Below are positions 1 through 7,481 of a stretch of DNA of 16,679 nucleotides, in pieces; positions within the stretch are counted from its first letter, which is position 1; the number at the start of each line of letters is the position of its first letter. The position numbers and the translations under genes were made by a program. The stretch comes from JBBRWV01 sp038248985 (GTDB lineage: Bacteria > Planctomycetota > Phycisphaerae > WQYP01), in the NCBI GenBank assembly GCA_038248985.1, contig JBBRWV010000084.1, positions 1 to 16,679 of the forward strand, in the 5' to 3' direction. Under the pieces are notes generated by a model, which searched no databases, was not told the DNA's origin, and was given only the letters and a program-made list of their open reading frames with translations.

Positions 1-444
1 CAGCAGGCCGACTTTCTTGCCCGTCAGCGCCAGGCCGATCGCGATATTGATCGCCAGCGTCGATTTGCCCACGCCTCCCTTGCCCGCGCCCACGGCCAGG
101 ATGTGCTTGACGCCGGGAATGCCGCGCGGCCCTTGCGGCGCCTTGCCTTGCGCTGCCGGATGCGCGTGCTTGGGCTGCTCGCCCGCGCCTGCCGCCGGCG
201 CAGTCCCCAGCGAAGTCGAAAAGTTCACAAAGACTTCATCCACGCCTTTGAGCGCCCGCAACGTCGCGACCACCTCCGCGCGAATTCGATCCTTCAGCGG
301 CGACGGCGTGCTGATGTCCACCGCCACATTGCCTTCACATATCTTGATGTTCTTGATCTGATTGAGCGTCACCAGATCCTTGTACACGTCCGGATCGCGC
401 ACGTTGCGCAGGGCATTGAGAATTTCTGTTTCAGTGGCGGCCAT
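1..444 (-). CDS. mrp: Mrp/ApbC-family Fe-S cluster carrier ATPase, N-terminal part (runs off window)
   Basis: The minus strand is open from an ATG at 442-444 to the window edge (148 codons); the C-terminal part lies outside. Residues 1-75 (start MAATETEILNALRNVRDPD) are a MIP18/DUF59 domain. An Ala/Pro/Gly-rich linker follows. Then comes GVKHILAVGAGKGGVGKST, the deviant Walker A loop (GKGGVGKST) of Mrp/ApbC/NBP35 P-loop ATPases. Known members bind and hand over Fe-S clusters in the cytoplasm. The fused DUF59-ATPase layout is the standard bacterial Mrp form. The ribosome site is weak (AAGAAAG, RNA sense). The gene follows ccsA on the same strand after a 93-base gap and may be read from the resB-ccsA transcript, but the gap is long enough for its own promoter. 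Family assignment is firm; the client proteins cannot be told. Confidence 0.93.
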   Translation of the reverse strand, partial: MAATETEILNALRNVRDPDVYKDLVTLNQIKNIKICEGNVAVDISTPSPLKDRIRAEVVATLRALKGVDEVFVNFSTSLGTAPAAGAGEQPKHAHPAAQGKAPQGPRGIPGVKHILAVGAGKGGVGKSTLAINIAIGLALTGKKVGLL

Positions 445-537
445 GAGTAAGTCTTTCTTGCGTAAATGCAGGTTCGATAGTTGAAGCCAATTGTATTTCG
501 CGTGCGACGGCGGGGCGAATAAATCCTGTGCGCTCCA

Positions 538-2391
538 TCATGCGTAGCTGTGCAAACCCGCCAGGAAAAAGTTCACGCCTATCCAGTTAAACAACATCAC
601 GGCAAACCCCACCACCGAGAGAATCGCCGTCACCGTCGCGCGCTCGCCTGTCACAAACCGGATATGCACGATGATCAGGTACACAATCCACGTCACCAGG
701 GCAAAGGTCTCTTTCGGATCCCAGCCCCACGGACGGCCCCACGAGTGATCCGCCCAGACCGCCCCGCAAATGATGCCGATGCCCAAAAACCAGAACGCCA
801 TCTGCAGAATCACCATGTTGGCGCCATCCAGCGACTCACGCAGCGACCGCCGCTGCGTGAGTATCCCGCTGGCTGGTGCCGCGGCAGGCTCCGCGCCGCG
901 GTATGCGCCGCCATTGGCCAGCGCCCCCTCTTCCACGGGGTTGATCCAGTGCCAGATGCGCGTGCCCAGATACACCGCACCCAGCAGGAAGCTCGCGCCA
1001 ATCAACGCGTACGAGGCAATCACAATGTTCACATGAACATACAGCCAGAAGTCCGACAAAATTCCCGCGACTTTCCCAATCGGCCCGCCCAAATCATGGC
1101 CAAAAACATAGGGCGAGGCGAAACACGCGGTCATCGCTAGAAACCCCACAAATGAAAACGCCAGGCCAAAAAAGCCCTTGTGTTTCCACATCTCCAGTCC
1201 CCAGCCAATCACACATCCCGCCGCCGCGGCGCCCAATACCGATTCAAACTGATTCTGAATCGGAATGCGCCCGGCCAGCCACCAGCGAATCCCCATCGCC
1301 GCTAGATGCACAATGACCGCCAGAGTGAAGACCGGCATCGCGATGTACCACAGTCTCTGCGAAATACCGATCGCCGTTAGAAGGAAAAGCGTCATGGCGA
1401 AAAGGTAGAGGAAGACGTTCAGCACCGTGCCATAAAAGGTTTTGTTGTAATACAATTCCACTTCTCGTTTGACCGGGCCGGGGTACTCGGCCGGGTTGAC
1501 CAGTGGAAGGGCTTCCACAAATCCCGCAATCCCCTTGTTGGCCAGCGCCACGTCATTCCCCTGCCATCCTTCCGCCAATTCCTGCGTGGCAATGTAAATG
1601 CGCAGGGCTTGTTCGTCGGTGTATCCCGCAACCTTCGCCGTATCGATGTTGAGGCTCTTGATCGCTTCGGGATCTTTCATGGTCTTGCCGCGCAGATCCA
1701 CCGGATGCCGCCACGGCGTGCTGTGCTCGTTGGCGGGTGGAGGAAGCAGGTTCAGCGACGCGGGTAGGCTCTGAAAGGCGTCGAAAGAAACAAAAACCTT
1801 GTTGACCGATGGGGCAATCCGTGTGTCCATAGCCATTCGCTGCAGGTGCCCGCTGATCTCCTCGCGCATCAGAAACCGCGGACTCACCAGGCCCGTCTTG
1901 AGTATCGCCTCGGCAGCCTTGGGTTCATTCTTGCCAATCAACGCCGCCAGTTGATGCCGAATCGGAACGGCCTGTATGTATATGATGTCGCGCTTGAACC
2001 ACGCCTCCGGACGAAACGTCATGTCCAACGCCGTGTAAAGAGGATCGTCTCCGTCGATGGATTGCCGGTTGCGGATCTTGGACAGCGACTGGCGGGCCCA
2101 GCTATCAAGAATCTTCACTTGATCGCGATGTTGCACCGCCAGCAGCCGCAGTTCGTCGAGTTGCACTCCCGCATGAAATGCCCGGCGATCTTGCTGCAGA
2201 AAGAATTCTTCCCGCGGGTCGCCGTCCGTTTTCGGCTCATGCGTGTGGGGCACGGAGGAATGCTCATCCGGCTTGGCCTGATCCATGGACGCCGCACGCG
2301 CCTGCGCCAACAGCGCCACCAGCCCGATGAGAAATGCCGCCAGCACGCGGGATCGTGAACTGACGGATGTTTTTTGGCTCAAGGTCAACAT
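538..2391 (-). CDS. ccsA: CcsA/ResC-type cytochrome c biogenesis protein with large N-terminal periplasmic domain
   Basis: This is the heme-handling subunit of system II cytochrome c maturation, about 617 residues. The C-terminal half has roughly eight membrane segments and the tryptophan-rich WWD-type motif (HSWGRPWGWDPKETFALVTW). The expected histidines flank it: one in YVHVNIVIASYALI and one near the C-terminus in GVNFFLAGLHSYA. The first ~30 residues are a signal peptide or anchor (VLAAFLIGLVALLAQARA). About 300 soluble, presumably periplasmic residues lie between it and the membrane block, so the protein is much longer than a minimal CcsA. The frame stays open to 2481, but the ATG at 2389-2391 is preferred: it gives the signal peptide, has AAAGGGAA upstream and avoids overlapping resB. 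It lies 67 bases after resB, the usual partner, so an operon is likely. The N-terminal domain's role is unknown to me. Confidence 0.93.
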   Translation of the reverse strand: MLTLSQKTSVSSRSRVLAAFLIGLVALLAQARAASMDQAKPDEHSSVPHTHEPKTDGDPREEFFLQQDRRAFHAGVQLDELRLLAVQHRDQVKILDSWARQSLSKIRNRQSIDGDDPLYTALDMTFRPEAWFKRDIIYIQAVPIRHQLAALIGKNEPKAAEAILKTGLVSPRFLMREEISGHLQRMAMDTRIAPSVNKVFVSFDAFQSLPASLNLLPPPANEHSTPWRHPVDLRGKTMKDPEAIKSLNIDTAKVAGYTDEQALRIYIATQELAEGWQGNDVALANKGIAGFVEALPLVNPAEYPGPVKREVELYYNKTFYGTVLNVFLYLFAMTLFLLTAIGISQRLWYIAMPVFTLAVIVHLAAMGIRWWLAGRIPIQNQFESVLGAAAAGCVIGWGLEMWKHKGFFGLAFSFVGFLAMTACFASPYVFGHDLGGPIGKVAGILSDFWLYVHVNIVIASYALIGASFLLGAVYLGTRIWHWINPVEEGALANGGAYRGAEPAAAPASGILTQRRSLRESLDGANMVILQMAFWFLGIGIICGAVWADHSWGRPWGWDPKETFALVTWIVYLIIVHIRFVTGERATVTAILSVVGFAVMLFNWIGVNFFLAGLHSYA

Positions 2392-2458
2392 GCGGGTATT
2401 CCCTTTCGTGGCGCGGGAGGGGTCAAAGAACTCGGCAAACGGTACGGTCGGCGGGCCG

Positions 2459-4618
2459 CTAAATTTTCGCCCATGCCGCAACCTGTTCTTTCTTCAGTCG
2501 CAGCAGTATGGGTTTGACATAAAACGCGTACGCAATCCCGATGATGATAAGGATGGACCCGACGGTCATCGTGGTAATCCCCGGCCGGTTGCCTACGCCC
2601 AGCACCGTAAAGCGCACGCCGGGAAGTTGATCTCCATCCCACGCCGCCTGGAAGTAGTAGAGCCCATGATTCGCCGCCGGATTATTGAGCCGCGCGACTA
2701 TCTGCTCGATTTCGCCGGTGCGCTTGTCCGTGACTTCCAGCGTGGAGACATAATCCGCGTAATTCTGCACCGCGCCCGGATATTTGATCGCTTGAAAATC
2801 CGTCAGCTTGAGCACGCTGGGCAGGTCACGCCGCGTCGTGGAAAAAACAAATCCAATTCTGCCCACCCCAGGAATATCCACCGTCGTCGGCACCCGGCCA
2901 AACGGTGGGGGGGCTGTGCTGGCAAACTGCACGAACGGCACATAAATATCCGACCGCGACCAATCACCCTGCGTCACCTGCAGCCGAATGAGCGAGGTCT
3001 GAATGATCGCATCCACGGTCGAAGTCTGCTGCCGGCGATTGGTCGGAATAATCTCCGCCACCGACGAAAGCACCGCGTTTGGCGTGTACTGCTGCAGGCC
3101 CAAACGCAGCGGTACCGGCCCAACTTGCACCTGCAGCGGCTTACCCGCCTCGACCCCCCTCCGTTCGACCTTGCCGCCCCGCAGCCGATGAATAAGCTCA
3201 AACGTCGGCTTATCATCTGATCCGGTCTGGACAAACCAAAATTGATCACGCTGCGCATCATGAAATACAATCTCAAGGTCATGATCGACCCGCGCCTGAA
3301 TACGCTTCTGCTGGCCATTCTCGTTGACGAAATCGGGCGACAACTCCGGATACCGAAACATCGCCATACGTGTAAACTTCAGTGCCGCAGGTTGCGTTGC
3401 CGCAGTCGCTCCGCCAGCCTTCGCCTGCGTCGCAGGCCCCGCACGCGCCACATCAATCGACAATGCATTGCTGAACGCCCCCTCGTATCCCTTCGAGACC
3501 AGCGGCAATGCCATCTGATCCTTCGGCGTCAACGTGTAAGGCGTTCCTTCAATAACCACCCGCTTATTCGTCTCTGCCGCGAACGTCTTCTCGATGCCCA
3601 GACCCGGCACGCGCACCGTGATCGCCACCGGCCCCGGCACCTCCCGCGCAATGTCGGCCAGCCTTTCCGCCGACGGATTGCGCAGATACTCGATGCCAAA
3701 CGGGGCCTTGTCCTGATCCAGCGTGCGCCCCTTCGGCGAGTTGGCCAGTAGCATCTGCCCGCCTTCCTCCCCCGCCATCGTCAACCCCACGCGAATAGCC
3801 GGATTCGCCGCACCAACACCTTCCGTCGCCGTCCCCACGCCCGCCGGGGCAATCGTCCACCCTTCCCGCAGCTCCGCCGCAGGATAGTATCCCAGAATTC
3901 GCACCTGCGCTCTCGGCAGCAGCGCCACCGGCACATCACGATTAAGCGCCGTGTTGTTCTCCGGAATGTGCTCAAAGTAAATCGGCAACTTCGGCAGCCG
4001 CGTCATCGCGTGATCTTTGTCGATCGGCTTGCCCGCATCATCCATGCGATACGCATACAGCGCCCGCTCGGTCGAATCGTAATAATGCGTCACCGATTCG
4101 TGAAGCTGGATACGCACCAGCCCCTCGTACTTCTGTGAAAAGTAAATGAAGCATCCGGTGATAAGCGTGAGAATCCCAACGTGAACAGTCCACACCCCCG
4201 CCTTGAAAATGCTGAGCCGAATCCGCCGCAGAGTCACCACCGTCAGCGTCGTCGCCAGAAGAATCAGCAGCACCACCATCGGCCACGCATTGAAAAACTC
4301 CATGTCCGTCATTTCAAAATACGCCCGCACATTCGCCAGCCCCGACCCCACCGCCACATACACCGCCACCAGCAAAAGCCAGAGCAGCCCCAAAACAATG
4401 GTGGAGAAAAAACGGATGATCAACCCGATCACCGGCAGTTTGGCCCCGCGATCCAACATGCTCCCCACCGCCGTCGGCCCCACCGCCAACCGCTCAAACA
4501 CCCGCTCCAACATCCACTTCGGCGGCTCCGATCTCGGCTCCGTCCCCCGCGCGCCCTGGCGCGCATTTCCCTCGGTGGTCGCAGGCGTGTCGAGCGGTGC
4601 GGGTGGCGTATAAGGCAT
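2459..4618 (-). CDS. resB: ResB-family cytochrome c biogenesis protein
   Basis: ResB/Ccs1 works with CcsA to hold reduced apocytochrome and attach heme on the outer face of the membrane. About 719 residues from the chosen start. The topology fits the family: three N-terminal membrane segments (IIRFFSTIVLGLLWLLLVAVYV; MVVLLILLATTLTVVTL; VHVGILTLITGCFIYF), a very large periplasmic domain of roughly 500 residues, and one C-terminal segment (VGSILIIIGIAYAFYVKPIL) followed by a short basic tail. The open frame extends to 4711. The ATG at 4616-4618 (MPYTPPAPLDTP) is chosen because AGGA stands upstream, although the 11-base spacing is long; an ATG at 4670-4672 is the alternative. It is the first gene of the minus-strand set resB-ccsA-mrp. 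Ala/Pro-rich insertions in the periplasmic domain (TQAKAGGATAATQPAA) look like flexible linkers. Confidence 0.92.
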   Translation of the reverse strand: MPYTPPAPLDTPATTEGNARQGARGTEPRSEPPKWMLERVFERLAVGPTAVGSMLDRGAKLPVIGLIIRFFSTIVLGLLWLLLVAVYVAVGSGLANVRAYFEMTDMEFFNAWPMVVLLILLATTLTVVTLRRIRLSIFKAGVWTVHVGILTLITGCFIYFSQKYEGLVRIQLHESVTHYYDSTERALYAYRMDDAGKPIDKDHAMTRLPKLPIYFEHIPENNTALNRDVPVALLPRAQVRILGYYPAAELREGWTIAPAGVGTATEGVGAANPAIRVGLTMAGEEGGQMLLANSPKGRTLDQDKAPFGIEYLRNPSAERLADIAREVPGPVAITVRVPGLGIEKTFAAETNKRVVIEGTPYTLTPKDQMALPLVSKGYEGAFSNALSIDVARAGPATQAKAGGATAATQPAALKFTRMAMFRYPELSPDFVNENGQQKRIQARVDHDLEIVFHDAQRDQFWFVQTGSDDKPTFELIHRLRGGKVERRGVEAGKPLQVQVGPVPLRLGLQQYTPNAVLSSVAEIIPTNRRQQTSTVDAIIQTSLIRLQVTQGDWSRSDIYVPFVQFASTAPPPFGRVPTTVDIPGVGRIGFVFSTTRRDLPSVLKLTDFQAIKYPGAVQNYADYVSTLEVTDKRTGEIEQIVARLNNPAANHGLYYFQAAWDGDQLPGVRFTVLGVGNRPGITTMTVGSILIIIGIAYAFYVKPILLRLKKEQVAAWAKI

Positions 4619-4773
4619 TGTGCGGTATATCCTGTAGGAGTTGAAGCCGATGGAAAACACCGGCGGTGGCATGACTCGAAGATCGCCAATTTTACTCGTG
4701 ATGCCCCTCACAATCCATTCATTGATGCAGCGCTAAATCCTCATGATTGCGGAGCGCCTGGTTCCACAACATA

Positions 4774-4802
4774 TTGACTTGCATGTTTATCATGACTACT
4801 CT
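4774..4802 (+). promoter_or_regulatory. Candidate sigma-70-type promoter for the HNH gene
   Basis: TTGACT at 4774-4779 is five of six to the -35 consensus. A 17-base spacer leads to TACTCT at 4797-4802, a moderate -10. Transcription would begin near 4809, about 20 bases before the GTG start of the HNH gene. It lies in the 210-base divergent gap between resB and that gene. No promoter of comparable quality was seen for resB on the other strand. Prediction from spacing and consensus only. Confidence 0.4.
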
Positions 4803-4828
4803 GCATAGGTTCCTAGCAAGGATTTTCT

Positions 4829-5464
4829 GTGGATGCAGTGATTCCTATCTCGGGTCTCAATTCCAACGTGCTGGTGCTCAACCGCCTGTACATGGCCATC
4901 CGTGTCGTCTCCGCCCGCCGCGCCTTCAACCTCATGATGAAAAACCTCGCCGAAGTCATCTCCGTCGAAGACGTCGGCTACATGTCCTATGACATGGTCA
5001 GTTGGATCGAACTCTCCCAACTCCGCTCCCAATTCGAACGCGACGATCACGACTTCGTCCGCACCGTCCGCTACGACATCGCCGTCCCGCGGATTATTCG
5101 CCTGCTCGGTTACGACCGCCTGCCCCGCCAGGACGTCAAACTCAACCGCCGCAACATCTACGCCCGCGATCACTCCCTCTGCCAATACTGCGGCAAAAAA
5201 TTCCCCAGCACCGAACTCTCCCTCGACCACGTCGTCCCCCGCTCCCAGGGCGGCAAAACCACCTGGGACAACCTCGTCTGCTCCTGCGTCTACTGCAACG
5301 CGAAAAAAGGCGGCCGCACGCCCTATCAAGCCCACATGAAGCTCATGAAGCTTCCCGTCAAACCCAAGCGCAACCCCGTCATCAACGTGCGCCTCGGCTC
5401 CGACAAATACGCCTCCTGGAAGCACTTCCTCGATCACGCCTACTGGTCCGTCGAGCTGAAATAG
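4829..5464 (+). CDS. HNH endonuclease family protein
   Basis: A protein of 211 residues with an N-terminal region (VLVLNRLYMAIRVVSARRAF, residues 14-33) typical of a family of stand-alone HNH proteins widespread in planctomycetes, cyanobacteria and others. The C-terminal HNH fold at residues 107-165 has the zinc pairs C118-x-x-C121 and C153-x-x-C156, the catalytic Asp-His at 133-134 (LDHVVPRSQGG), Asn148 and the closing CNAKKGGRTP. All nuclease residues seem intact, so metal-dependent DNA cleavage is plausible. The biological target is unknown and nothing nearby suggests a restriction system. The start is a GTG at 4829-4831 with AAGGA six bases upstream, which fits the family N-terminus. The gene stands alone, followed by a terminator. 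Codons end overwhelmingly in C. Confidence 0.9.
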   Translation: MDAVIPISGLNSNVLVLNRLYMAIRVVSARRAFNLMMKNLAEVISVEDVGYMSYDMVSWIELSQLRSQFERDDHDFVRTVRYDIAVPRIIRLLGYDRLPRQDVKLNRRNIYARDHSLCQYCGKKFPSTELSLDHVVPRSQGGKTTWDNLVCSCVYCNAKKGGRTPYQAHMKLMKLPVKPKRNPVINVRLGSDKYASWKHFLDHAYWSVELK

Positions 5465-5501
5465 CCGCTTTCTCCCCGCGCCAACCACCCCTGCAAAAAC
5501 A

Positions 5502-5533
5502 AAAAGAGGACGGATTCATTTCCATCCTCTTTT
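5502..5533. terminator. Bidirectional rho-independent terminator
   Basis: AAAAGAGGA at 5502-5510 pairs perfectly with TCCTCTTTT at 5525-5533 across a 14-base loop, and CGGA/TCCA can partly extend the stem inward. The stem carries an A-run on one side and a T-run on the other, so it can act on both strands. It lies 38 bases after the HNH stop and 68 bases beyond the end of the minus-strand sigma remnant, as expected between convergent transcripts. Confidence 0.75.
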
Positions 5534-5600
5534 CTCTTGTGATCGCCCGCTGCCTTACGCCCCCCGGCGTTACCGGCTTCTTCCGCCGCAAAATCTTCCA

Positions 5601-5983
5601 TCAGATCCACCCCATCAGCAGCCACGGCCCGACAAACAAAACGCCCGTGATGATCCAATACATCGACCAACTCAAGCCCGCCGCCGCATTCGCCAGCGCC
5701 GCCCGCATCGTTGTGCCCCTGCGTTGCTCGTACGAGATCATCGCCAGCTTGCTCGTCAGCGTCAGTTCAATCCGCGGCCGCAGCAGCGAATCCTTCGCCT
5801 GCAACCCCTTCCACGCCGCAATGTACGTCTCCTGCGTCAAATCCTCCGCCGCTGCCGGTTCCGCACCATCATCACCAGATGGGCATACACCAGCCGCGAC
5901 GTACCGCGCACCAGTTCCTCAAAAGACCGGTGATCGCCGCGCTAAGAACTTTGAATCAGCAGATATCCCCAATCATCCGCCAC
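5601..5983 (-). pseudogene. Decayed ECF sigma-70 factor, truncated after region 2 and joined to a membrane-anchor tail
   Basis: A GTG at 5981-5983, with GAGGA five bases upstream, opens VADDWGYLLIQSS. An in-frame TAG at 5942-5944 follows, then RGDHRSFEELVRGTSRLVYA and HLVMMVRNRQ. This is unmistakable ECF sigma region 2.1-2.2. Near 5845-5856 the frame must shift by one base to continue as AEDLTQETYIAAWKGLQ, the classic end of region 2. There is therefore one nonsense codon, one probable single-base deletion and no sigma region 4. After WKGLQ the sequence is not sigma-like: KDSLLRPRIELTLTSKLAMI and on, ending in one membrane segment (MYWIITGVLFVGPWLLMGWI). A 79-codon frame beginning with TTG at 5840 covers the distal part, but it starts inside region 2 with no ribosome site. 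The tail may be the end of a neighbouring gene brought in by deletion; I do not recognise it. Confidence 0.75.
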
Positions 5984-6069
5984 GCATTTCCTCGTTGTTC
6001 GTATCACCTAACGATAACCCCCAACCCCGCGCGCGCGAAATCGTGCAATGCGCGAAAGCTTTCATTTCC

Positions 6070-6093
6070 AAGCCCAGATTGCAATCCCTGGGC
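6070..6093. repeat. REP-like palindrome, copy 1 (2-base deletion)
   Basis: An imperfect copy of the palindrome whose half-site is AAGCCCAGGGATTG. Here the left arm has lost two Gs (CCCAG then ATTG) while the right arm CAATCCCTGGG is intact. It abuts the stop codon (TAG, complement of 6094-6096) of the transposase gene, so it marks the 3' boundary of that element. Confidence 0.8.
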
Positions 6094-6690
6094 CTAGTCC
6101 CACTTTCGCAAATCCAGTGAATAAACAACGGCACCATACTTCTTATGGGCCTGAATGTATTTCGCGGTCCGGACCTGATGCTGCCGATTCCTTACCGGCT
6201 TGCATTTGCACCGCACGGCCCAGATGCCGCCAACTCGAGCCAATCCTAGTTTCGACAAGGCCCTTGCCGATTCCTTCTTGGCAATCCCCATCAAGTGCCG
6301 CGGCTCTCGGTTGGTGGTGGCACGCGGATTAATCCCAAGCCCAGGGATTGCAATCCCTGGGCTTACGGCCTCAAACCTGCATAACACATGAAAATGCGTG
6401 TGCGCCACGCATAAATCGACAACCTGAACATTGTGAAAGTGCAACGCTTCAATCATCTTTGCCGCAGCCACGCTGCGCTGTGTGACATTAAGCACTACCG
6501 CATCGCGTTTCATAATGTACCGACTGTAACGATGCAGCCGATTGTAAATTCCCGCTGGCGGTGGATGCTTGTAGTCCCCGTCTACATGCTCACGATGGTG
6601 GCGCGCTCGCCATCCTCGGGAATCACCCCTTAACCATGTCCCATAGGTCGATCCTGTGCAGTGATACCAGTTGTTCCAAGGGTGTCGCAT
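6094..6690 (-). mobile_element. REP-associated / IS200-like (Y1, HUH) transposase gene
   Basis: A 198-residue reading frame starting with ATG at 6688-6690. The N-terminus (YHCTGSTYGTWLRGDSRGWR, residues 9-28) and the core HTHFH at 97-101, which holds the His-hydrophobic-His metal site (H99-F100-H101), identify a Y1-type single-strand DNA transposase of the REP-associated (RAYT) kind. GIAKKESARALSKLGL (135-150) and a Tyr near the C-terminus (KYIQAHKK, probable nucleophile Y178) agree. Known relatives act on short palindromic hairpins, and such palindromes lie on both sides of this gene. Residues 109-118 (VSPGIAIPGL) are encoded by a perfect copy of that palindrome inside the gene, between the HUH motif and the next conserved block. 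The frame survives, but activity is uncertain. The ribosome site is weak and distant. No terminal inverted repeats of a classical insertion sequence are seen. Confidence 0.8.
6337..6364. repeat. REP-like palindrome, copy 2 (perfect, inside the transposase gene)
   Basis: AAGCCCAGGGATTG at 6337-6350 is followed directly by its exact reverse complement CAATCCCTGGGCTT at 6351-6364, giving a 28-base perfect palindrome without a loop. It lies within the transposase reading frame and encodes residues 109-118. It is the best-preserved of the four copies in the window. Confidence 0.9.
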
Positions 6691-6723
6691 GCAGAAATCA
6701 TATCGCCCTATTCACCACTACGT

Positions 6724-6751
6724 AAGCCCAGGGATTGCAATCACTGGGCAT
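6724..6751. repeat. REP-like palindrome, copy 3 (upstream of the transposase)
   Basis: The left arm AAGCCCAGGGATTG is intact. The right arm has one internal mismatch (CAATCACTGGGC) and differs in its last two bases. It lies 33 bases upstream of the transposase start, so copies 1 and 3 bracket the gene. Confidence 0.85.
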
Positions 6752-6777
6752 GGTCTCTCACCGTGGGCATTTACACC

Positions 6778-7059
6778 TCACGCCGAAGCATCATACTCCC
6801 AGGCATCCACAATCGCCGTCACGCACGCATCCACCGGTATCGCCGGATTAAACGGATTCGCCGCCTCCCGCCCCTCCACATACGCCACGATCGTACCCAC
6901 CCCCGCTCCGCCGCCGGGCGTGCAATCCAACGCAATCGTCGCCCACCGTATCGGCTTCTGTTCAAAATCTATCGGCTGCAAAAGTAAAAACGTACGCGCC
7001 TCAAACCCCGGCAAGCGAATACGCGCCTCGACGTTGCCTATCACTCTTGCCAAAAACAT
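6778..7059 (-). CDS. EutN/CcmL-type microcompartment vertex protein (BMC-P), copy 3
   Basis: A 93-residue protein. MFLARVIGNVEARIRLPGFE matches the first strand and loop of the EutN/CcmL fold, and PVDACVTAIVDAWEY matches the C-terminal strand. Members form pentamers that cap the vertices of bacterial microcompartment shells. The central loop is atypical: where relatives have a GAG turn and a GSSAR-like pore segment, this one has ALDCTPGGGAGVGTIVAYVE. It is the most divergent of the three and may have a different pore or partner. ATG at 7057-7059 with GGTGA upstream. It is last in the tandem set, 40 bases after the middle gene, and ends 27 bases from a REP palindrome, so anything that once lay downstream may have been displaced. 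Confidence 0.85.
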   Translation of the reverse strand: MFLARVIGNVEARIRLPGFEARTFLLLQPIDFEQKPIRWATIALDCTPGGGAGVGTIVAYVEGREAANPFNPAIPVDACVTAIVDAWEYDASA

Positions 7060-7099
7060 AAATCACCGTTCGTTGAAATTCCAACCGCCTCAAACTTCC

Positions 7100-7396
7100 T
7101 TAAACTGCCACAGCCTCTGTGACGTGGATATCGTCATCCTTCAATATCGCCACCACCGCCAACCGGATCGGACACGTTCGATCCGCCCCCAGTATCGCCG
7201 TCGTCCCCGCGCCATCCCCCGAAATCAAAACCTTTTGCCCGCGTCCCGCGCCCATCCGGTCCACCGCAATCTGCGCCAGCCCCTCCGGTTGCTGCGTCAC
7301 CGGGTTCAACGGCTGCACGATCAGCATCTTCGCCGTCTTCAACGACGCATGCTTCATCGTCGCCGTCACGTGCCCTTTAACAATTCCAGTCCACAT
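7100..7396 (-). CDS. EutN/CcmL-type microcompartment vertex protein (BMC-P), copy 2
   Basis: A 98-residue member of the same fold. MWTGIVKGHVTATMKHASLK and MLIVQPLNPVTQQPEG form the opening strands, AQIAVDRMGAGRGQKVLISG is the conserved centre with the GAG turn, and PIRLAVVAILKDDDIHV is the closing strand. As in its relatives, a pentamer plugging a microcompartment vertex is expected. It is in the middle of the three-gene set, with 85 bases to the upstream copy (including a 7-base tandem repeat) and 40 to the downstream one. The ribosome site is weak (ACGAGAA). The length is normal for the family and no damage is seen. The three copies differ enough to be distinct paralogues and not a recent duplication. 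Confidence 0.9.
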   Translation of the reverse strand: MWTGIVKGHVTATMKHASLKTAKMLIVQPLNPVTQQPEGLAQIAVDRMGAGRGQKVLISGDGAGTTAILGADRTCPIRLAVVAILKDDDIHVTEAVAV

Positions 7397-7448
7397 AAAA
7401 TCATTCTCGTCAGTCGGCAGTTACCACCCTAAAGTCCCCCTTGCATCA

Positions 7449-7479
7449 CTTGAAACTTGAACCTTGAATCTTGAACCTT
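7449..7479. repeat. 7-base tandem repeat (CTTGAAN), about 4.4 units
   Basis: CTTGAAA, CTTGAAC, CTTGAAT and CTTGAAC follow one another at 7449-7476, and a further CTT begins a fifth unit. The repeat sits in the 85-base gap between the first and second vertex-protein genes, just beyond the stop codon of the first. Such repeats can slip in copy number; no function is evident. Confidence 0.75.
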
Positions 7480-7481
7480 CC

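Noticed and set aside
2392..2481. 30-codon N-terminal extension of CcsA
   Set aside because: It would overlap resB and bury the signal peptide; the start at 2391 has a ribosome site and a proper signal sequence.
4796..5488. 230-codon open frame antisense to the HNH gene
   Set aside because: No recognisable motif; the sense frame has a complete HNH zinc and catalytic set and a good ribosome site.
5601..5840. 79-codon frame with TTG start as an intact small membrane protein
   Set aside because: It starts in the middle of sigma region 2, directly continues upstream sigma coding in another frame, and has no ribosome site. Kept as part of a pseudogene.
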